Shown here: positions 1 through 12,900 of the stretch, piece by piece
Position numbering within the stretch: the first letter of the stretch is position 1
Layout of the letters: each line of letters starts with the position of its first letter
From: Ampullaceana balthica
Taxonomy: Eukaryota > Mollusca > Gastropoda > Lymnaeidae
Assembly: GCA_944989445.1 (NCBI GenBank)
Contig: CALYLW010000059.1
Coordinates: 434,001 to 498,000 of the forward strand
Direction of reading: 5' to 3'
DNA length: 64,000 bases
The notes under the pieces: model-generated
Told to the model about the DNA's origin: nothing
The model's input: only the letters and a program-made list of their open reading frames with translations
The model's database searches: none
Program-made: the position numbers and the translations under genes

Positions 1-7
1 AAGGTAC

Positions 8-297
8 TGTGAGAGACGTGTTGTGTTTGTTTACAGTGTATGCGCATGCAAGGACGTGACCTAGTATGAAACACGTGGTTTGTGATGTGAACTGTAAGCG
101 TGCGTGGTCATGGACTTGGAGAAGAGCTGACTATTAATGTACGGTTCAAGAGGTAACCGAGGTTGATTGCACACGAGCTGCTTAGGTGTTTGATTGTACA
201 GTTGATCCCAGTTGATTGTATCGATTGATTAAAGACAGTTGTTAACCAGAACACAGGGTGTTAAAGGCTTGTTACTTGACCTATAAGTTATATTACA
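8..297 (+). mobile_element. Solo LTR, copy 1
   Basis: A ~290 bp element starting TGTGAGAG and ending TTACA, thus with the TG...CA ends of a retroviral-type LTR. Close relatives lie at 22729-23029 and 28739-29050. The flanks GGTAC (3-7) and GGTAT (298-302) look like a 5 bp target duplication with one mismatch. Inside are a candidate promoter region and an ATTAAA polyadenylation-like signal in the 3' third. No internal gag-pol sequence or second LTR adjoins it, so it is best read as a solo LTR left by recombination. The family (Gypsy- or Pao-like, from the 5 bp duplication) cannot be decided from the LTR alone. Confidence 0.7.
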
Positions 298-1547
298 GGT
301 ATGATAACCAGACATCACACCACACTGAGTTAATGATATGTAACTTTTTTGTGGAAGGGAACGCGTAAGTGTGCCTAAACTAATAAGACACAGTATGTCG
401 AAGAAATTATTACACACTTAAGCCGAATTATGTGAATTACCATACATTACCGGCAATTGTATTTGTTTCAAATAGATAGATGCAAAATATACAAAAAAAG
501 AAAGTGGTAAAAATAGAAAAGTAGAAAATTTTGTTGGCACTATAATGACATTTTATTAGAAATTTGCATACACATTATGAAATTCAGGCATGGAATGGGT
601 TGGCCTGATCAAACCAGGAAAACCAACACACTGCTAACACTTTAAAAGACTAATGCAAATGCAAGACAAGACTTGGTAAAATTGTTACCTCAAAAAATGT
701 AATATTTTTTTATTTTAATATAAATACAATTTATTTTCTATTTATCATCGCAAACTCTCTGACAATTTAAAAGTGTTATGTGTTCAATCCATGTTACTTT
801 ATATTTATTTAATTATAATATGAATGTTTTATAATGAAACTATATATATTTAAAGTTTTACTTTTAATTAAAAAATTTTTTTCTTTTTTTTTCTATAATA
901 TACGTGATAGTGTCGATTGTTGTTTTGATTTTTTCCGTTTTTAAAAAAAAGAAAAAAAGAAACTCCACAATCAAGCCTTTTCAATACATCTTTCCAACAT
1001 CTTTACTCCTGAGAGGATGGGACAAGTATAAGAGTGTGTGCAAATTACTGGATTTCAACGCTGTACCTGTCGTATTCCAAAACTTTAACACGGTTTGTGT
1101 TCAGCAACACGGCGTCTTATCTTCATTAAAAATAACTCTTGTTTTTTTTATGACACATATTTGTTTTTAATCAGAGCTATTCATTCTGGTTTGTGCATTG
1201 CTCCAAAGGTTAGCACGAACTGGGTAATCCGTATCATACTTGATTATATATTTTCGATTTGCTGTCCTATTCATAAATATGAACAATACTCAAAAGGATT
1301 CTAACAATTTTTATGGGGATTAATATTTTCTCTCTACGTTAAAAAATTGTTACCCTCTCTTTAAGTTTCAGGTATTATAAAAAAAAAGTTTGAAATTCCA
1401 TCAATTTAAAAGATTCAATTGCTACGATCGTTCAATAATTACAGAGAAAAACACGAATCATAAAAAACTTAAAGTTGTACGCAGACACAGAAAAATTGTT
1501 AACATTTTTTTTAATATATAAAAACGCTCAAAACTTTCATTTAAATT
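298..1547. other. AT-rich DNA, no gene seen
   Basis: Poly-A/T runs and short chance reading frames only. I see no splice-bounded coding exon or repeat that I can name. Confidence 0.5.
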
Positions 1548-1739
1548 TCAGCCTTCCGTAAATCTTTTTTGAAAAACAATGTTTGATATGATGCATTTTT
1601 TAAACATGGAAAACATAATACAAGCAATTGAAAAGATATTTATGTTCTTGTTGATCGTCCTTGCATTTTTTCCTATTAACGTAAATACATCATCTTCAAG
1701 GAAATTCTTGGTGTAGCTTCTGTTTGTTAGGTAGGTCAA
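1548..1739 (-). CDS. Possible terminal exon, unknown protein
   Basis: On the minus strand an acceptor-like AACAG is followed by an open stretch of about 60 codons ending in a stop. The peptide has an acidic start (NFLEDDVFTLIG), a basic segment and a hydrophobic stretch (IFSIACIMFSMF), then KRFTEG and stop. It lies downstream of the possible exon at 1905-2121 on the same strand, so the two could belong to one gene. I recognise no domain. It may be a chance frame. Confidence 0.22.
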   Translation of the reverse strand: MTYLTNRSYTKNFLEDDVFTLIGKNARTINKNINIFSIACIMFSMFKKCIISNIVFQKRFTEG

Positions 1740-1904
1740 GGGTATTGCACTATGTATTTAAGTTTCATGGAGTAAAGACAATGTGGGGGGGGATGGTAGT
1801 GGATATGGTTGGTCGATAAATTAGATGTGTGCTTGTTCGAAAAACGACTATTGCATGATGTAGCTTAAGGCTAGTCTTAGCCTGTAGCTATGGCGATTAC
1901 ATTT

Positions 1905-2121
1905 ACACCTGACCACTGTCAGTACAGTAGATTTTGTCGCAGTTAACAAATTTAGTTTTATCAGCCATAGATTCGTTTAGTACACCAGGGTTTACATCAT
2001 TAACGGGATTTATTCTCTCACTAGACATGTTCCACACAAGGGCAGTCCGTTGATAGTTTTCAATTGCAATTTGTGACTTAAGGCCATCTTCACCACTCCA
2101 AAGATGGGAAGTAAACCGTTT
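1905..2121 (-). CDS. Possible internal exon, unknown protein
   Basis: On the minus strand this open stretch of ~72 codons is bounded by an acceptor-like CATGCAG and a donor-like CAG|GTGTAA. The composition looks coding rather than low-complexity: Trp residues, mixed charge, cysteines near both ends (starts CMKRFTSHLW, ends NCDKIYCTDSGQ). I do not recognise the family. An extracellular segment would fit the cysteines and the NMSS and NESM glycosylation sequons, but that is inference. The rest of the gene would lie beyond the window or in sequence I cannot resolve. Confidence 0.3.
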
Positions 2122-2133
2122 CATACACTGCAT

Positions 2134-4531
2134 GTTTAGATAAGCCCAACCGGTAAAGGTTGCTCAATACTTTCCCCATAGTGATCAAAACAGATTAGGT
2201 AGAAAACTAAGCTCTTTATAGAATAATAAGCTACTTCCCAAAAGTATTATTCCAAAACAAAAAATAATACCAAATTGGAAGAGGGTGGCAGGTTACAAGT
2301 GTTAAAATATAGATGGGAAATAAGTATTCATGAAGAATATAGACCATAATTTTTTTGTAAAATACTTTTAAAGGAATAAAAAATAAATGTAAGGTAGTAG
2401 TGTTCATGTGTGAACTATTGTAAATTCTTGTCTAAACAGTTTTATTGTAACTATTTTCTTAAGAATTTTCTTAAGGCCGTCCGTCTGCTAATAACCATTT
2501 TTTTTAAAGGAAGTCTAAGAAAGGTAACTAAAAGTTATGATGGTAAGGCTGAAGTCCAAAACGGTCAGAACCAAAAAGAGTAAACAAACAATTCAGGCAC
2601 GCACCGCATCACAGTGCCCCCCTTTACATGGCATTGCAGCAATCTTGGAATCCCTCCCCCCCCCCGTTCATCCTGTACCAAACATGCCCTCCTTGAAAAA
2701 AATTTTTAAAAATCTATTACGTCAAAAAAATATTCATTATGTTAAGTACAATTTTTTTTTAATTTTGTGAAAAGTTATTTGTTGCTACTTCACCTTTTTA
2801 TAAATTAGCTCAAGTAATGATAGTAAATTAAAGTAATGTTAAATAAATGAATGCCATATAAAATAATAATAATAATAAAATTCATGCATATTATTTATAA
2901 TACCCAATTTTGGCTTTGAAACTAATATTTTTGATGACGCAAAATGCACTTTTTTAAGATGTGTCCACTTAAACAGATGCCTTCAAAACACCAATTTATG
3001 CGTACCTTCACCATTGCATTCGTCGCTCACTTTAATCTGATGAACTAATGGTAGAAAAAACTCTGATGGTAGTACTGAATACAGAATATCACATTAGACG
3101 TCATAAAATATAAAGTGTTTTCATGCTAGTCACAATTATAAAAAATGAGATATGTCGCTTGAATCTTTTAAATAGCATTTTTTTTTAAAAATTATTTTCA
3201 TATCTTGTTCTGTTGTAGATGTAAATATAACTGAAACTGATATCCTTAAAAATAGTGTTAATAAATATGTTATCTGTTTGTAAAATCTAGAAAGTAAAAC
3301 TCCATGTTCTAGTAAAGTATCAACAGACCAAGAGACTACTTAAACACACAAAAAAAAGAGAAGGAATCATAAATTAGTAACGTTTTCTTGTTTGACATAA
3401 CTGAAGAAGGCTTAGAGAAAATTAAAAACTGATCATAGAAATAACCGTCTGTTACTACCATCGACATGTTCACTGGGATAGGAATAGAAATATGTCTCTA
3501 CCGTTGACATGTTCGTCAAGGAAATGAGCTTTACAACATACAACAAACTGGCATATCATTTCCTGATGACATAGTTTCGTGACTACCGGTGGCTTTAGCC
3601 GACTATTGAGATGGATTACTGAATACACTCATATGCCTTTGTGATTATCTTTTGAATGTGTTTGCTTACTTCATAATAGGTCATTTCTAAAGTACATTTT
3701 GATGATGACTTAAGTTGTGTGTTTTAAAGAACTCCGGGATTTGTTTCTGCTCTATGTTTTCTACAGCTAAAACTTATCTATAAAATTCCATTATGAACAT
3801 TTTTAAGCTTAATAGATGTGTAGGTATTTTGAGATGACAACATTGCATTCTTAATTTGTGTATATAGTTTATTGCACGTGTTCGTTATCAACTTTGAGTT
3901 TGTCCACCTTTAAATCTCCAAATCCGTGCTAAAATGTTCTATCACAACAACGGACATCTTATTTATCCACCAATGTGCAATATGTGGTTAAGTTAGACAA
4001 AATATAAAATAAATAGTTCAATTCCTGGAAGACAAATATTTTTTGTTTTATTTTGTGTAAACATTAATGCAAGTGAGCCTAGAATACTATCCATAACTAA
4101 TTACATCACGAAGTTTGTGTCTAAACCTATACTACTTCCAATATGGCATTGTCCCACAGATAAATGACAAGCAATTTTCTTATTGTAAAGAATTGAAATA
4201 TATATATAGATTTTCAGTAGCCCTCACTTTATCTATTGTGGTTTTTTTCACTGTTTTTGCTTGTCAGACCGAGTAGCCCGGAGCAATTTTTTTTAAAAAT
4301 ATGTTTTACAAATTTGAGCGCTGCAAATTAAAAATAAAACCACATCAATGGGATACAACATATTTGTATATCAAAGTGATACAATATACATTAAATAAAA
4401 TTAACATTACATATCGAATTGATACAATATATCCACAAGGGACACAATACACAAGTACATCAAAATCGCACCGTAAAAATTAGATAAAACACTTAAATAT
4501 ATAAATTATGTTTTAATGTTGTTTCTTTCAG
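2134..4531. other. AT-rich DNA, no gene seen
   Basis: No supported exon, RNA gene or recognisable element. It contains an AAT microsatellite near 2866-2880 and homopolymer runs. Confidence 0.5.
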
Positions 4532-4654
4532 GTCCTTATGAAGTGCTATATGGGTCGAGCATGTCAAAAGTGTTCCTTATGTATTGTAACACTTATTTTA
4601 CATGCTGTCACACTTGAGGTAGCCACTTTCACAGGCATCTCGACACAGACAAAA
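4532..4654 (+). CDS. Signal-peptide exon, candidate alternative first exon
   Basis: A good acceptor (TTTCTTTCAG, ending 4531) precedes an ATG at 4538. The exon reads 39 codons to a strong donor, AAA|GTGAGT, ending in phase 0. The peptide begins MKCYMGRACQ, then has a hydrophobic core (CIVTLILHAV) and ends GISTQTK, like a secretory signal. The receptor kinase's own first exon (18242-18319) also encodes a signal peptide, ends in Lys and is in phase 0. The two could therefore be interchangeable first exons joining 21085, or this one may belong to another gene whose remaining exons I cannot find. Confidence 0.4.
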
Positions 4655-5344
4655 GTGAGTGACCTTTGCTTGTATATTGAGGTCAAGCCTTGCAATTTAA
4701 ATGAAATAGCAGAGTGAAAACTTTATTTAGGACTACAATAATTTGTTTTAGCCCATGCGAATTATTTTGTCGGTAATATTGGGGAAAATTCAAAAATTTT
4801 CTCTGGTTTCATTTCGTAAGAAAGGGATTTGTACCAGTTAACAGTGTATCCATAGTTGTGTCTTTCTATACTGTTATAGTGCAAATATCTCTTTTACATT
4901 TTGTCACAGCTGCATGCGGAAATGATATTTCCTAAAATGAAATTCTACCTTACTCGAATGCATTGGCAATTATTTTTCTTGTAATAAAAAATTTATAAAA
5001 TGTTAGTACACGTATTTCAACTATTTTTTTTAATTTACAAAACTGGAACCATAGATGGGTTCCTTTTTGCAACATATATTGGTTTTTTTATGCTCATGAA
5101 CCTCAAAAACTAAAATAAACGGTATTGTGAGAGAAGATGTAATGGACTTGTAACTGGAATCATCGTTTCATCATTTTTTACATTTAAATATTATAATGAG
5201 TTCCAAACACTTGGCTTATAAATTTCATTCATTGATATATATCATTATTATAGTAAAAAGTTATGATTGACTAAAAATGAGAATTTTAAATATCCCTAAA
5301 ATTAATCACGTTGTAGAGCTCATTGTTACCGATAGCTGGGGTTC

Positions 5345-5645
5345 TATGTTGACAAATCATGCATTTTTGTGCTACAAACACCAAACCTGGCACAGATGTT
5401 CAGTTTTTTATGCTGAATAAAATGTGATACAGGGCCACAGCAAAATTTTGATCAGTTTCTATTTATAGTAACATTAAAAATGGCCGCTTAAAGAAATTCA
5501 TGTAAGGTGACAAACTCATAATTTTTAAGCTACAAACACCAAACCTGGCACACATGTTCAGTTTATAATGCAAATCTAAATGTGAGACAGAAAATGCACA
5601 AGTTTGTTAAGTTTCTATTTTTATTTACATAAAAATGGCCACAAA
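5345..5645. repeat. 158 bp tandem dimer
   Basis: Two diverged units about 158 bp apart share GCTACAAACACCAAACCTGG (5371 and 5529), the following CACA(G/C)ATGTTCAGTTT and a later AAAAATGGCC. The dimer lies directly beside the 3' end of the nuclease/CXC gene and may be part of the same mobile element. Confidence 0.6.
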
Positions 5646-5704
5646 AGTAAATTTTGAGTATGATGATAAATTGACCTTACATTTTTTAATCTGGTTCAAT
5701 TAGT

Positions 5705-7470
5705 TCAATTTGTGTTAGATGCTTGAACTGGATGTTGTACTGAAAAGTCGGCTCCACAGACACAGCTGCATAAAGCAGTGCATTTTAATCCGGCCTTGTT
5801 GCACTTACAACGCTTGGATCTGCATTCTTTTTTACAAGCACATTTCAACAGTTCACGACAAGTCATAGAGGCTTGTGGCAAAACAGTCCAAAAAGGCTGC
5901 CATTGTCTGTCCATTAACTGCCAACCCCACTCACTTGGATCAGGAAGCACTGGTTGTCGTTCATGTGCCTGGCTCCAAATATGGCCTCCTTGGTAAATTG
6001 CCCGTTTGCAGTGCTGAAACAAGGCCTCACTCGTTGGAGGAATGTTTTCAATTTGGCGGCCAGTCTTTGTAAACAGGTATTTCCTGGCACTGTTGACATC
6101 ATGGCAGTTGCTACCTCTGTCATACAAAAGCGTCACAAAACGCTCCAGAACTGACATGTCATTAGCTGTTAGTTCAAATGGAGCACAACACAGTTTTTGA
6201 AATGTGGCTGTAACATGGTCGCATTTGCTCCAGACCTCCCAAGCTGTCTTCTTGCCGATACCATTAAAACAGCTGACGGTGTCACAACCGGTAAAACTGT
6301 GAAACAAAGGCAGACACTGGGCTCTGGCAACACCTAAAACTTTGCTTATGTCATGAGCTGCAATGTATCGGAAGTCTTTTCCTGTACCCATGGCAATCCA
6401 TAATTCCAGGTGAGGGTGGCGAGTCATGGCAGCCACAGAAAGAACCACCACATCTGTGTCGACAGTGCGAATCAGAATCCTGCGGCAATGTTCAGCTGCA
6501 TGGGCCAGGTGAAGCATCATCCGTGTGTCTGCTTCCTCGTGATTACATGGTGAAAGATTCGTGTGGTCAATGGGTTTATTGGAGATCACATCTGGACCTT
6601 GAGTGGTAACAATAAGCTTCTGTGATTGTACTGTAAGAAGATATCGTGCTAGGAATGCGAACAACTGGGTCTTGTTCGCATCCACCCGCAAGAAACTTCC
6701 CCACTGCGATGGTAATACGGTCTCTGGCGTCACACGCTTTCTCTTCTCTAGTCCTCGGCGCTCTCTTGTGAAAGCTTTTAAGCTGTCACTTCGATAACAG
6801 TCCCACACTACATCTAGACGATGGGAGACATTTTGCAGGGTCTGCATCACATAGGGGATAAACACCTGGTTTGCGTAGTCAGCAAATGTTCTTGCAGATC
6901 CTGGCCTCAACATATTGACACAGCAGCCCCATCAAGGATGGTCATGTCAGTGACTGTTGGCACTGCTGATGAAGTTTGGAGAGGTTCCAAACACTCCAGC
7001 AACCCCGACTTGCTTGACACTCTCATTCGTCCTTCACAGGACAGTGATGGAGGAGCCGACTGATTTTCATATGAAAAAAAGTCTGTCAAGCCCCCATTTC
7101 TGGTTTGGCATGCTACATACAACCTCGAAAAGAGGTAACAGTCACTTTTCAGTGATGAAATCCTATACTGTGGTGCTGATCGCTTCTTTCTTTTTGCACC
7201 AGCGATCAATATGAAATTGTTTCGCTTGATTGGAGCAGAAACTGGCTTGGTCATGTTAACAAGTCTTTCTTGCGTAAATTCGTTGTATTGAGCTACACCA
7301 GTCGTGTGTATATTACTAAAGGTCTTGTGTACAGCAGCATCAACAATGTTGTTATCATGAAGAGTGACTAACTCTGCGCTTTTTTCAAGAAATGGGTTGC
7401 CAGTTTCCTGTATCACATCCAATAATCTACACACGTCAGCCTTGAATTTTTCTTGGAACCCTTTGTCTTG
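5705..7470 (-). pseudogene. FEN1/PIN-like nuclease with C-terminal CXC domain (frameshifted)
   Basis: Two overlapping open segments form one broken gene: the N-terminal part is 7470-6907, the C-terminal part 6913-5705. The C-terminal segment shows the ordered signature of FEN1/XPG-type PIN nucleases: acidic NHEEADTRMM, then TVDTDVVVL, then FTGCDTVSCFNGIGKKTAWE, which resembles the helix-hairpin-helix after the third acidic cluster. It ends in a cysteine array (CACKKECRSKRCKCNKAGLK...CTALCSC) like tesmin/TSO1 CXC DNA-binding domains. The break is near 6913-6920, where an extra GT in GCTGTGTCAAT shifts the frame; reading across it joins DGAAV to NMLRPG. The in-frame sequence extends upstream of the first Met to about 7470, where a stop lies. 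Nuclease plus DNA-binding cysteine domain beside tandem repeats suggests a mobile-element gene. The domain calls are by motif only. Confidence 0.6.
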
Positions 7471-7509
7471 TTCATGACGATACTATGCGGAAAAGAATTT
7501 TAAAATTGA

Positions 7510-8522
7510 TACTCATAGGGGCCGGGGGCCCAAAACCGTTTTCCCCTTATATGGGCTATATTAAAATAAAAAATCACTAATTCTCCTATTTCGCGAGTAA
7601 GTAGAAAAATGAAACTTTGGGAAGTTGATGAGTACACATCTGCAATGTTAACCGGCAAAATATATTTAAATTATCACATACTGGGGGGCCGGGGGCCAAA
7701 TGTAGTTTTTTTTCCTCATATCAGCTATAAAAAACCGTAAAATCAATAATTATCCTACTTCCCGTGTAGGTAGAAGCATGAAACTTTGGGTAGTTGTTAA
7801 GTAACATTTCGCTATGGTAACAGGTAACAAAAATTATATAATTTTCACTTACTGTGAGCCGGGGGCCCGAATGTAGTTAGTTTCTTATTTAAAAACTGAC
7901 TTATCACTAATTCTCCAACTTCCCGAGAAGGTAGAAGCATTAAACTTTGAGTAGTTGTTAAGCAACATTCCGCGATGGTAAAAGGTAAAACAAAATTATA
8001 TAAATTATCACTTACTGGGGGCCGGAGACCCAAATGTGGTATTTTGTCTCATGTTTAAAACGGACTCATCACTAATTCTCCAACTTCCCGAGAAGGTAGA
8101 AGCATGAAATTTTGGGAACTAGCTGAGAGCACTCTTATAACGATAATTGGCGAAAAAGAATTTATAATATCAACTCTTGGATGGCGGGGGCCCAAACCCG
8201 TTTTTTTTCCTTTTATGGGCTATATAAATCTGAATCAACACCAATTCCTCATCTTCCCGTGTAGGTAGAAGCGTGAAACTTTGGAAAGTTGTTGAGTACC
8301 CTCCGGCGATGGTAAGAGATGTAATAATTATAAAAAATATCCCTAACTAGGGGGCCCGGGGCCCAAATGTCGTTTTTTTTTCTTATATGAGCTATATAAA
8401 ACAGACTCATCATTAAATATCCAATTTCACGTGTAATTTGGAGTATGAAACTTTGGGAAGTTGTTGAGTACCCTCCCTTAATGGTAACATACGAAAACAA
8501 AATTTAAATTATCACCTTGATA
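7510..8522. repeat. ~165 bp satellite, about six units
   Basis: Units begin with a G/C-rich box (variants of GCCGGGGGCCCAAA near 7530, 7690, 7860, 8020, 8187 and 8352). A T-run, a GCTATA(A/T)AAA stretch, a CTAATTCTCCAACTTCCCG-like segment and TAGAAGCATGAAACTTTGGG follow in each. Spacing is about 160-167 bp. A related unit in the opposite orientation flanks the SINE at 15456-15690. Confidence 0.8.
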
Positions 8523-8544
8523 GGATTACTTGAAGTGATTTTTT

Positions 8545-9010
8545 ACTTTTCTTTTTTGTTTTTCTGCGGGACCACGACAGACAGACAGACAAGACGGTGA
8601 AGTCAATATATGTATTATATCCATCATGATCCTGATTGAAATCAATTGGGGTTTTTAATTTGTGTTACGCGGGATTTCAACGGTAAATGAAATCCTAAAT
8701 TCCGCAGCAAAGCGAGGATATTTTGCTAGTGTTTATTATAATACGCAGCGCAAGACCATCCAAAAATACAAAATGGTAGTTATGTGTCGCAAAAAATGTT
8801 TAGTATAATGCGCACCGATCTGGAATATGTTTATAAAAAAAGTGTTGTCAATAAAATACACACCTTATTGCGCGACAGAAAGGTCGTTCAATATAATACG
8901 CACCGCGACACTCTATCTCAAAAAATAACATGCTACACAGAGATAAATAAAATAATCTAAAAATTCAATAATTTAATTACAGTACATGCGATCGATCTGA
9001 AATTTTGATA
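8545..9010. repeat. Fragment of inverted-terminus repeat family
   Basis: It contains the GACAGACAGACA...GACGGTGAAGT tail, several ATAATGCGCACC-type motifs and the CGATCGATCTGAAATTTTGAT segment found in the other copies (10345-11365, 18455-20935, 53150-53905). The part at 8735-8960 recurs as its reverse complement within 19040-19500. Confidence 0.55.
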
Positions 9011-9919
9011 CATCGTTTTTGTCAACGGTATCAAACGGCCTGCAACAGCTCGCTAGCATACGAGAAAGTGTTAAAAAAAACGATCCAAAGTTTTTCGACA
9101 AGCAAGGCTCAGACACCACGAGTTAATATAAAGAATTTAAAAAATAAAACGTTGTTTATGCACATCAATAGAAAAGATTTAAAGAAATTTTAATTAACAA
9201 GTCCACATATGCTAAAAACTCATAATAATATGGAATTTTCCGGGAATTTTAAATTTAAAAAAATTTTTGAATAATATTTTTTAATGTTGTTTCATACAAA
9301 TCTCAAGATTATTTAATTTCTCATACAATTCAGTACTTGATAATGCAATTCTATGTATCGCGCTCCACGGCAAAGACTTTGAATGGAAGATGGTAACAAA
9401 CCATCGCTCGGCTGCCGCACAAAAATCGTTATGGTAATGATTTTCCAGCAACAAATTTCATATTTTATATTAACACTAGAAATATACCCACACTTATTAG
9501 CGGGAGTTTGCTGACCCTTTTTCCCAGTATTAGTTGCTGGCTACTAACATTTTTATTTGCCAAGTTATATTTCAGATTCATCTATTAGTTAAAATCTTAT
9601 GGGAAACGGAGATATTCCATTTTAAGATGAAATATAAAAATAAATATAAATATAAATATAATTAAATATATGTAATAATGTAAGAAAAAAAAGAGAGAGA
9701 AAAAAAAACAGACACAATTATTTAATTTTACCATTTTACCGCGTGAGTTATTTTCACTTAATGCAAGCCTTTTAACATTACCTTACTATTTAAAAGATAT
9801 GATTTATTAAATATTAAATATTGACGAATATAATAACTAAATTTACTATTTCATTCCCACTTGTACTAAATAAACATAACTGACAGGTTTTCCGAAATAG
9901 CTCTACCACCCTCGTCACT
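9011..9919. other. AT-rich DNA, no gene seen
   Basis: A 62-codon open stretch at 9005-9193 is lysine-rich and overlaps repeat sequence, so I do not treat it as a gene. Otherwise simple AT-rich sequence. Confidence 0.45.
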
Positions 9920-12900
9920 CAAAAATTTCATATATAATTACGACACTGCATAGTAACACAATTGTAAGTAATACACTATTTGTAACCTTGTCTATGAGAT
10001 AAAGAACATATGGCGCTATCCCTTAAAAAGGCAAAGGCTACATAACTCATAGCGCCAATAAACAAAATTATAAATGTACTTTCTAAAATACTTTTTTTAA
10101 AAAACCACCGTATTAAAATGATATCAAGAAAATGTGTACACCAAATTTAGACAATAAAAGATTATAGAAAGCTTGCCGCATAAAATAAAGTCTTGTTATA
10201 AAGTAAATGTACTGGACCAAAATAACTCTTCCTTTTGACGCATTCATAGTTGTTTTAACAGGGTAATAATATTTTTAAAAATTTATGTCTCTAAATTTTA
10301 AGATATATATTTACGATTTTTATGCAATGTGTATAATTTAATAAAACAAACCCGTAAAAACAAAGTTTTTGACTATAAATCCCTTATATATGAGACAGAA
10401 CTAAAAGTATTTACAAATATTTACATACTGAATCTGTCGTAACTCAACTTTGCTTCATAACCCTGTAGAGGGGGAAAAGTCTGGTCACCGATTCGCTTGA
10501 CCGAGCTCAGCGTGACACGTAAAATGTAAACAAAAGCACGCGGGTACGTCGATGGATCGTCTCAACGCGTCAACTCAAACTTTCACGTTGAAAAAAAAAC
10601 AATAACAAACAGTGAATTTGAATTACATACCTCAAATAAGGATAAACTAAAAATGCATTATTTTTATTACGTTACGATCGATCGATCTGAAATTTTGATA
10701 CGATGCATTGTTAGGTGAGACGGGCCCGTGAGCCAAATTTCAGCTAGATTGGATTACGGTAAATGGGTCATTTTTTACTTTTGTTTTTCCGCCCGCCCGC
10801 CCGCCCAAGACAGAGATGACGACAGACAGAGACGGCCGCGAAGTTAATATAAGGGATTTTAAAAAACAAACCCGTAAAAACAAAGTTTTTGACTATAAAT
10901 CCCTTATATATGAGACATAACTAACAGTATTGATTATTTTCAAACATTTACAGACTGACACCGAGTGATGTCCCTTGTCTTTAATCAATGGGGGTGGGAT
11001 GCGAGGGGGTGTCGGCACGACGGTCGGCGTCAACACGACGGTCGGCGTCAACTCAAACTCACGTGGAACTGGGCAGAAAAAAAACAATAAACAAACCGTG
11101 AATTTAAATTACATACCTCATATAAGGATAAACTAAAAATGCATTAATTTAATTACGGTACGTTCGATCGATCTGAAATTTTGATACAATGCATTGTTAG
11201 GTTAGACGGGTCCGTGTTCCAAATTTCAGTTCGATCGGATCATGGGAAGTGGGTCATTTTTGACTTCTGTTTTTCCGCCCGCCCGCCGAGCCCAAGACAG
11301 ACAGACAGAGAGAGAGAGAGAGAGAGAGACGCCGGTGAAGTTAATATAAGGGATTTAAAAAACAATCATTTTTTGTTGCCTATTTCTGATAAGGCATCAT
11401 ATTTTGTAAATTATATTCAATACTCACACACCAGATTTTTTTTAATGAATATATATATATATATCCACGTTAAAGAAAAAGATTCAACCATCTGTTAATA
11501 AGTACATCTGAAAAATTATCAAAAAGCAACTTTAGAAATGGCCTATGTTATTCCGACTACAAAGGAACATAACATATTCAATTCGCAATTCATATTAATT
11601 AAGCGTTTTCAGGATCAATTTATTAAATTTAGTCAACTACTGTTAATACATTCGGTAGCGAAAGTTTATTATGTATAGTGTATATATATAGTCTATGTAA
11701 ACTTTTTTAAAGTGTAAGTTTATTTGACAAAAGCCATCGCTTTGCACATAAAATAAATTCGCTACATCTATGGTTTTTAATGAAATGTCGAGTTATGAAT
11801 TATATTTTTAAAAATCGCAATTTCATTCACACATGTAAAATATTAATCCAATCCATTGTGGAAAAATTGAAATAAAATAATTTAAACGCATATCTAATAT
11901 ATAAAGCTCAGTTGATGTTTGTTGTTTGTTTGTATCCATTAAAAAGGCCTTGTTGACATTTTTCCAAAAGATCTCTATCATTGTCGTTACTAAAAAAGCT
12001 CACATATTTTTACGACACTGCATCCTAACACAGTTGTAATTAATACAATATTTGCATCAACGTCTATGAGATAAAGATAATAAGGCACAGCCAACCTCAA
12101 AGGCAAAATCTACTTAACCTATAGCACCAATAAATTAAATTATAAATGTTATATATCAAATGTACTTTCTAAAATACTTGAAAGAAACTAAAGCAGTCGT
12201 ATTAAAAAGAAATTCAAGAAAATTTGCGCACCGTATTTAGACAATAATAATAAATGGTTATATAAATATTCTGGCTTAATAAAAATTCTGCTCATAACAA
12301 CTGGACCAAAAATAACTCTACTTTTGTAATCTATTTATAGTCCTTCTATCATGGAAATAATATTTGAATTGTTATATATTTGTGTCTACATTTACGATTA
12401 AAATTTACTGCTTTATGCAATTGGTATAATATCATAAAGGAATGAAATTCTTTTTTGAGTCACTTTCATGGCCCAACAACAGATTTTGTTTCTAAAAAAT
12501 AAAGAAATTATATTCCACATTAAAAAACAAAAAAAAACAAATCGAATGTCTGTAAAAAAACGAATGTGAAACAATGATAATAGTTGCTTTAAAAAATGGC
12601 CTATGTTAGTCCAACTACAAAGGAATGAACATAGCAAATTCAATTCTCAAAACAAAATAGTTAAGCGTTTTCACGATCACTTTATTTAGTTTAATCTACT
12701 ATGTTAATAGGTCCGGTAGCCTAAGTTTAAATTGTATAAGTGTATAGCTTACTAAAAGACAAAAGCTTATGTAAAAGACAAACAAAATATAAATGTTATA
12801 TTAATAGGACACAGCTAAATTTAAGATGCGTACACGAAAATGTGCGCACAGTAATCAGGCGATAAAAGATTTTAGAACGCGCACTGCTAAAAATGAAGCC

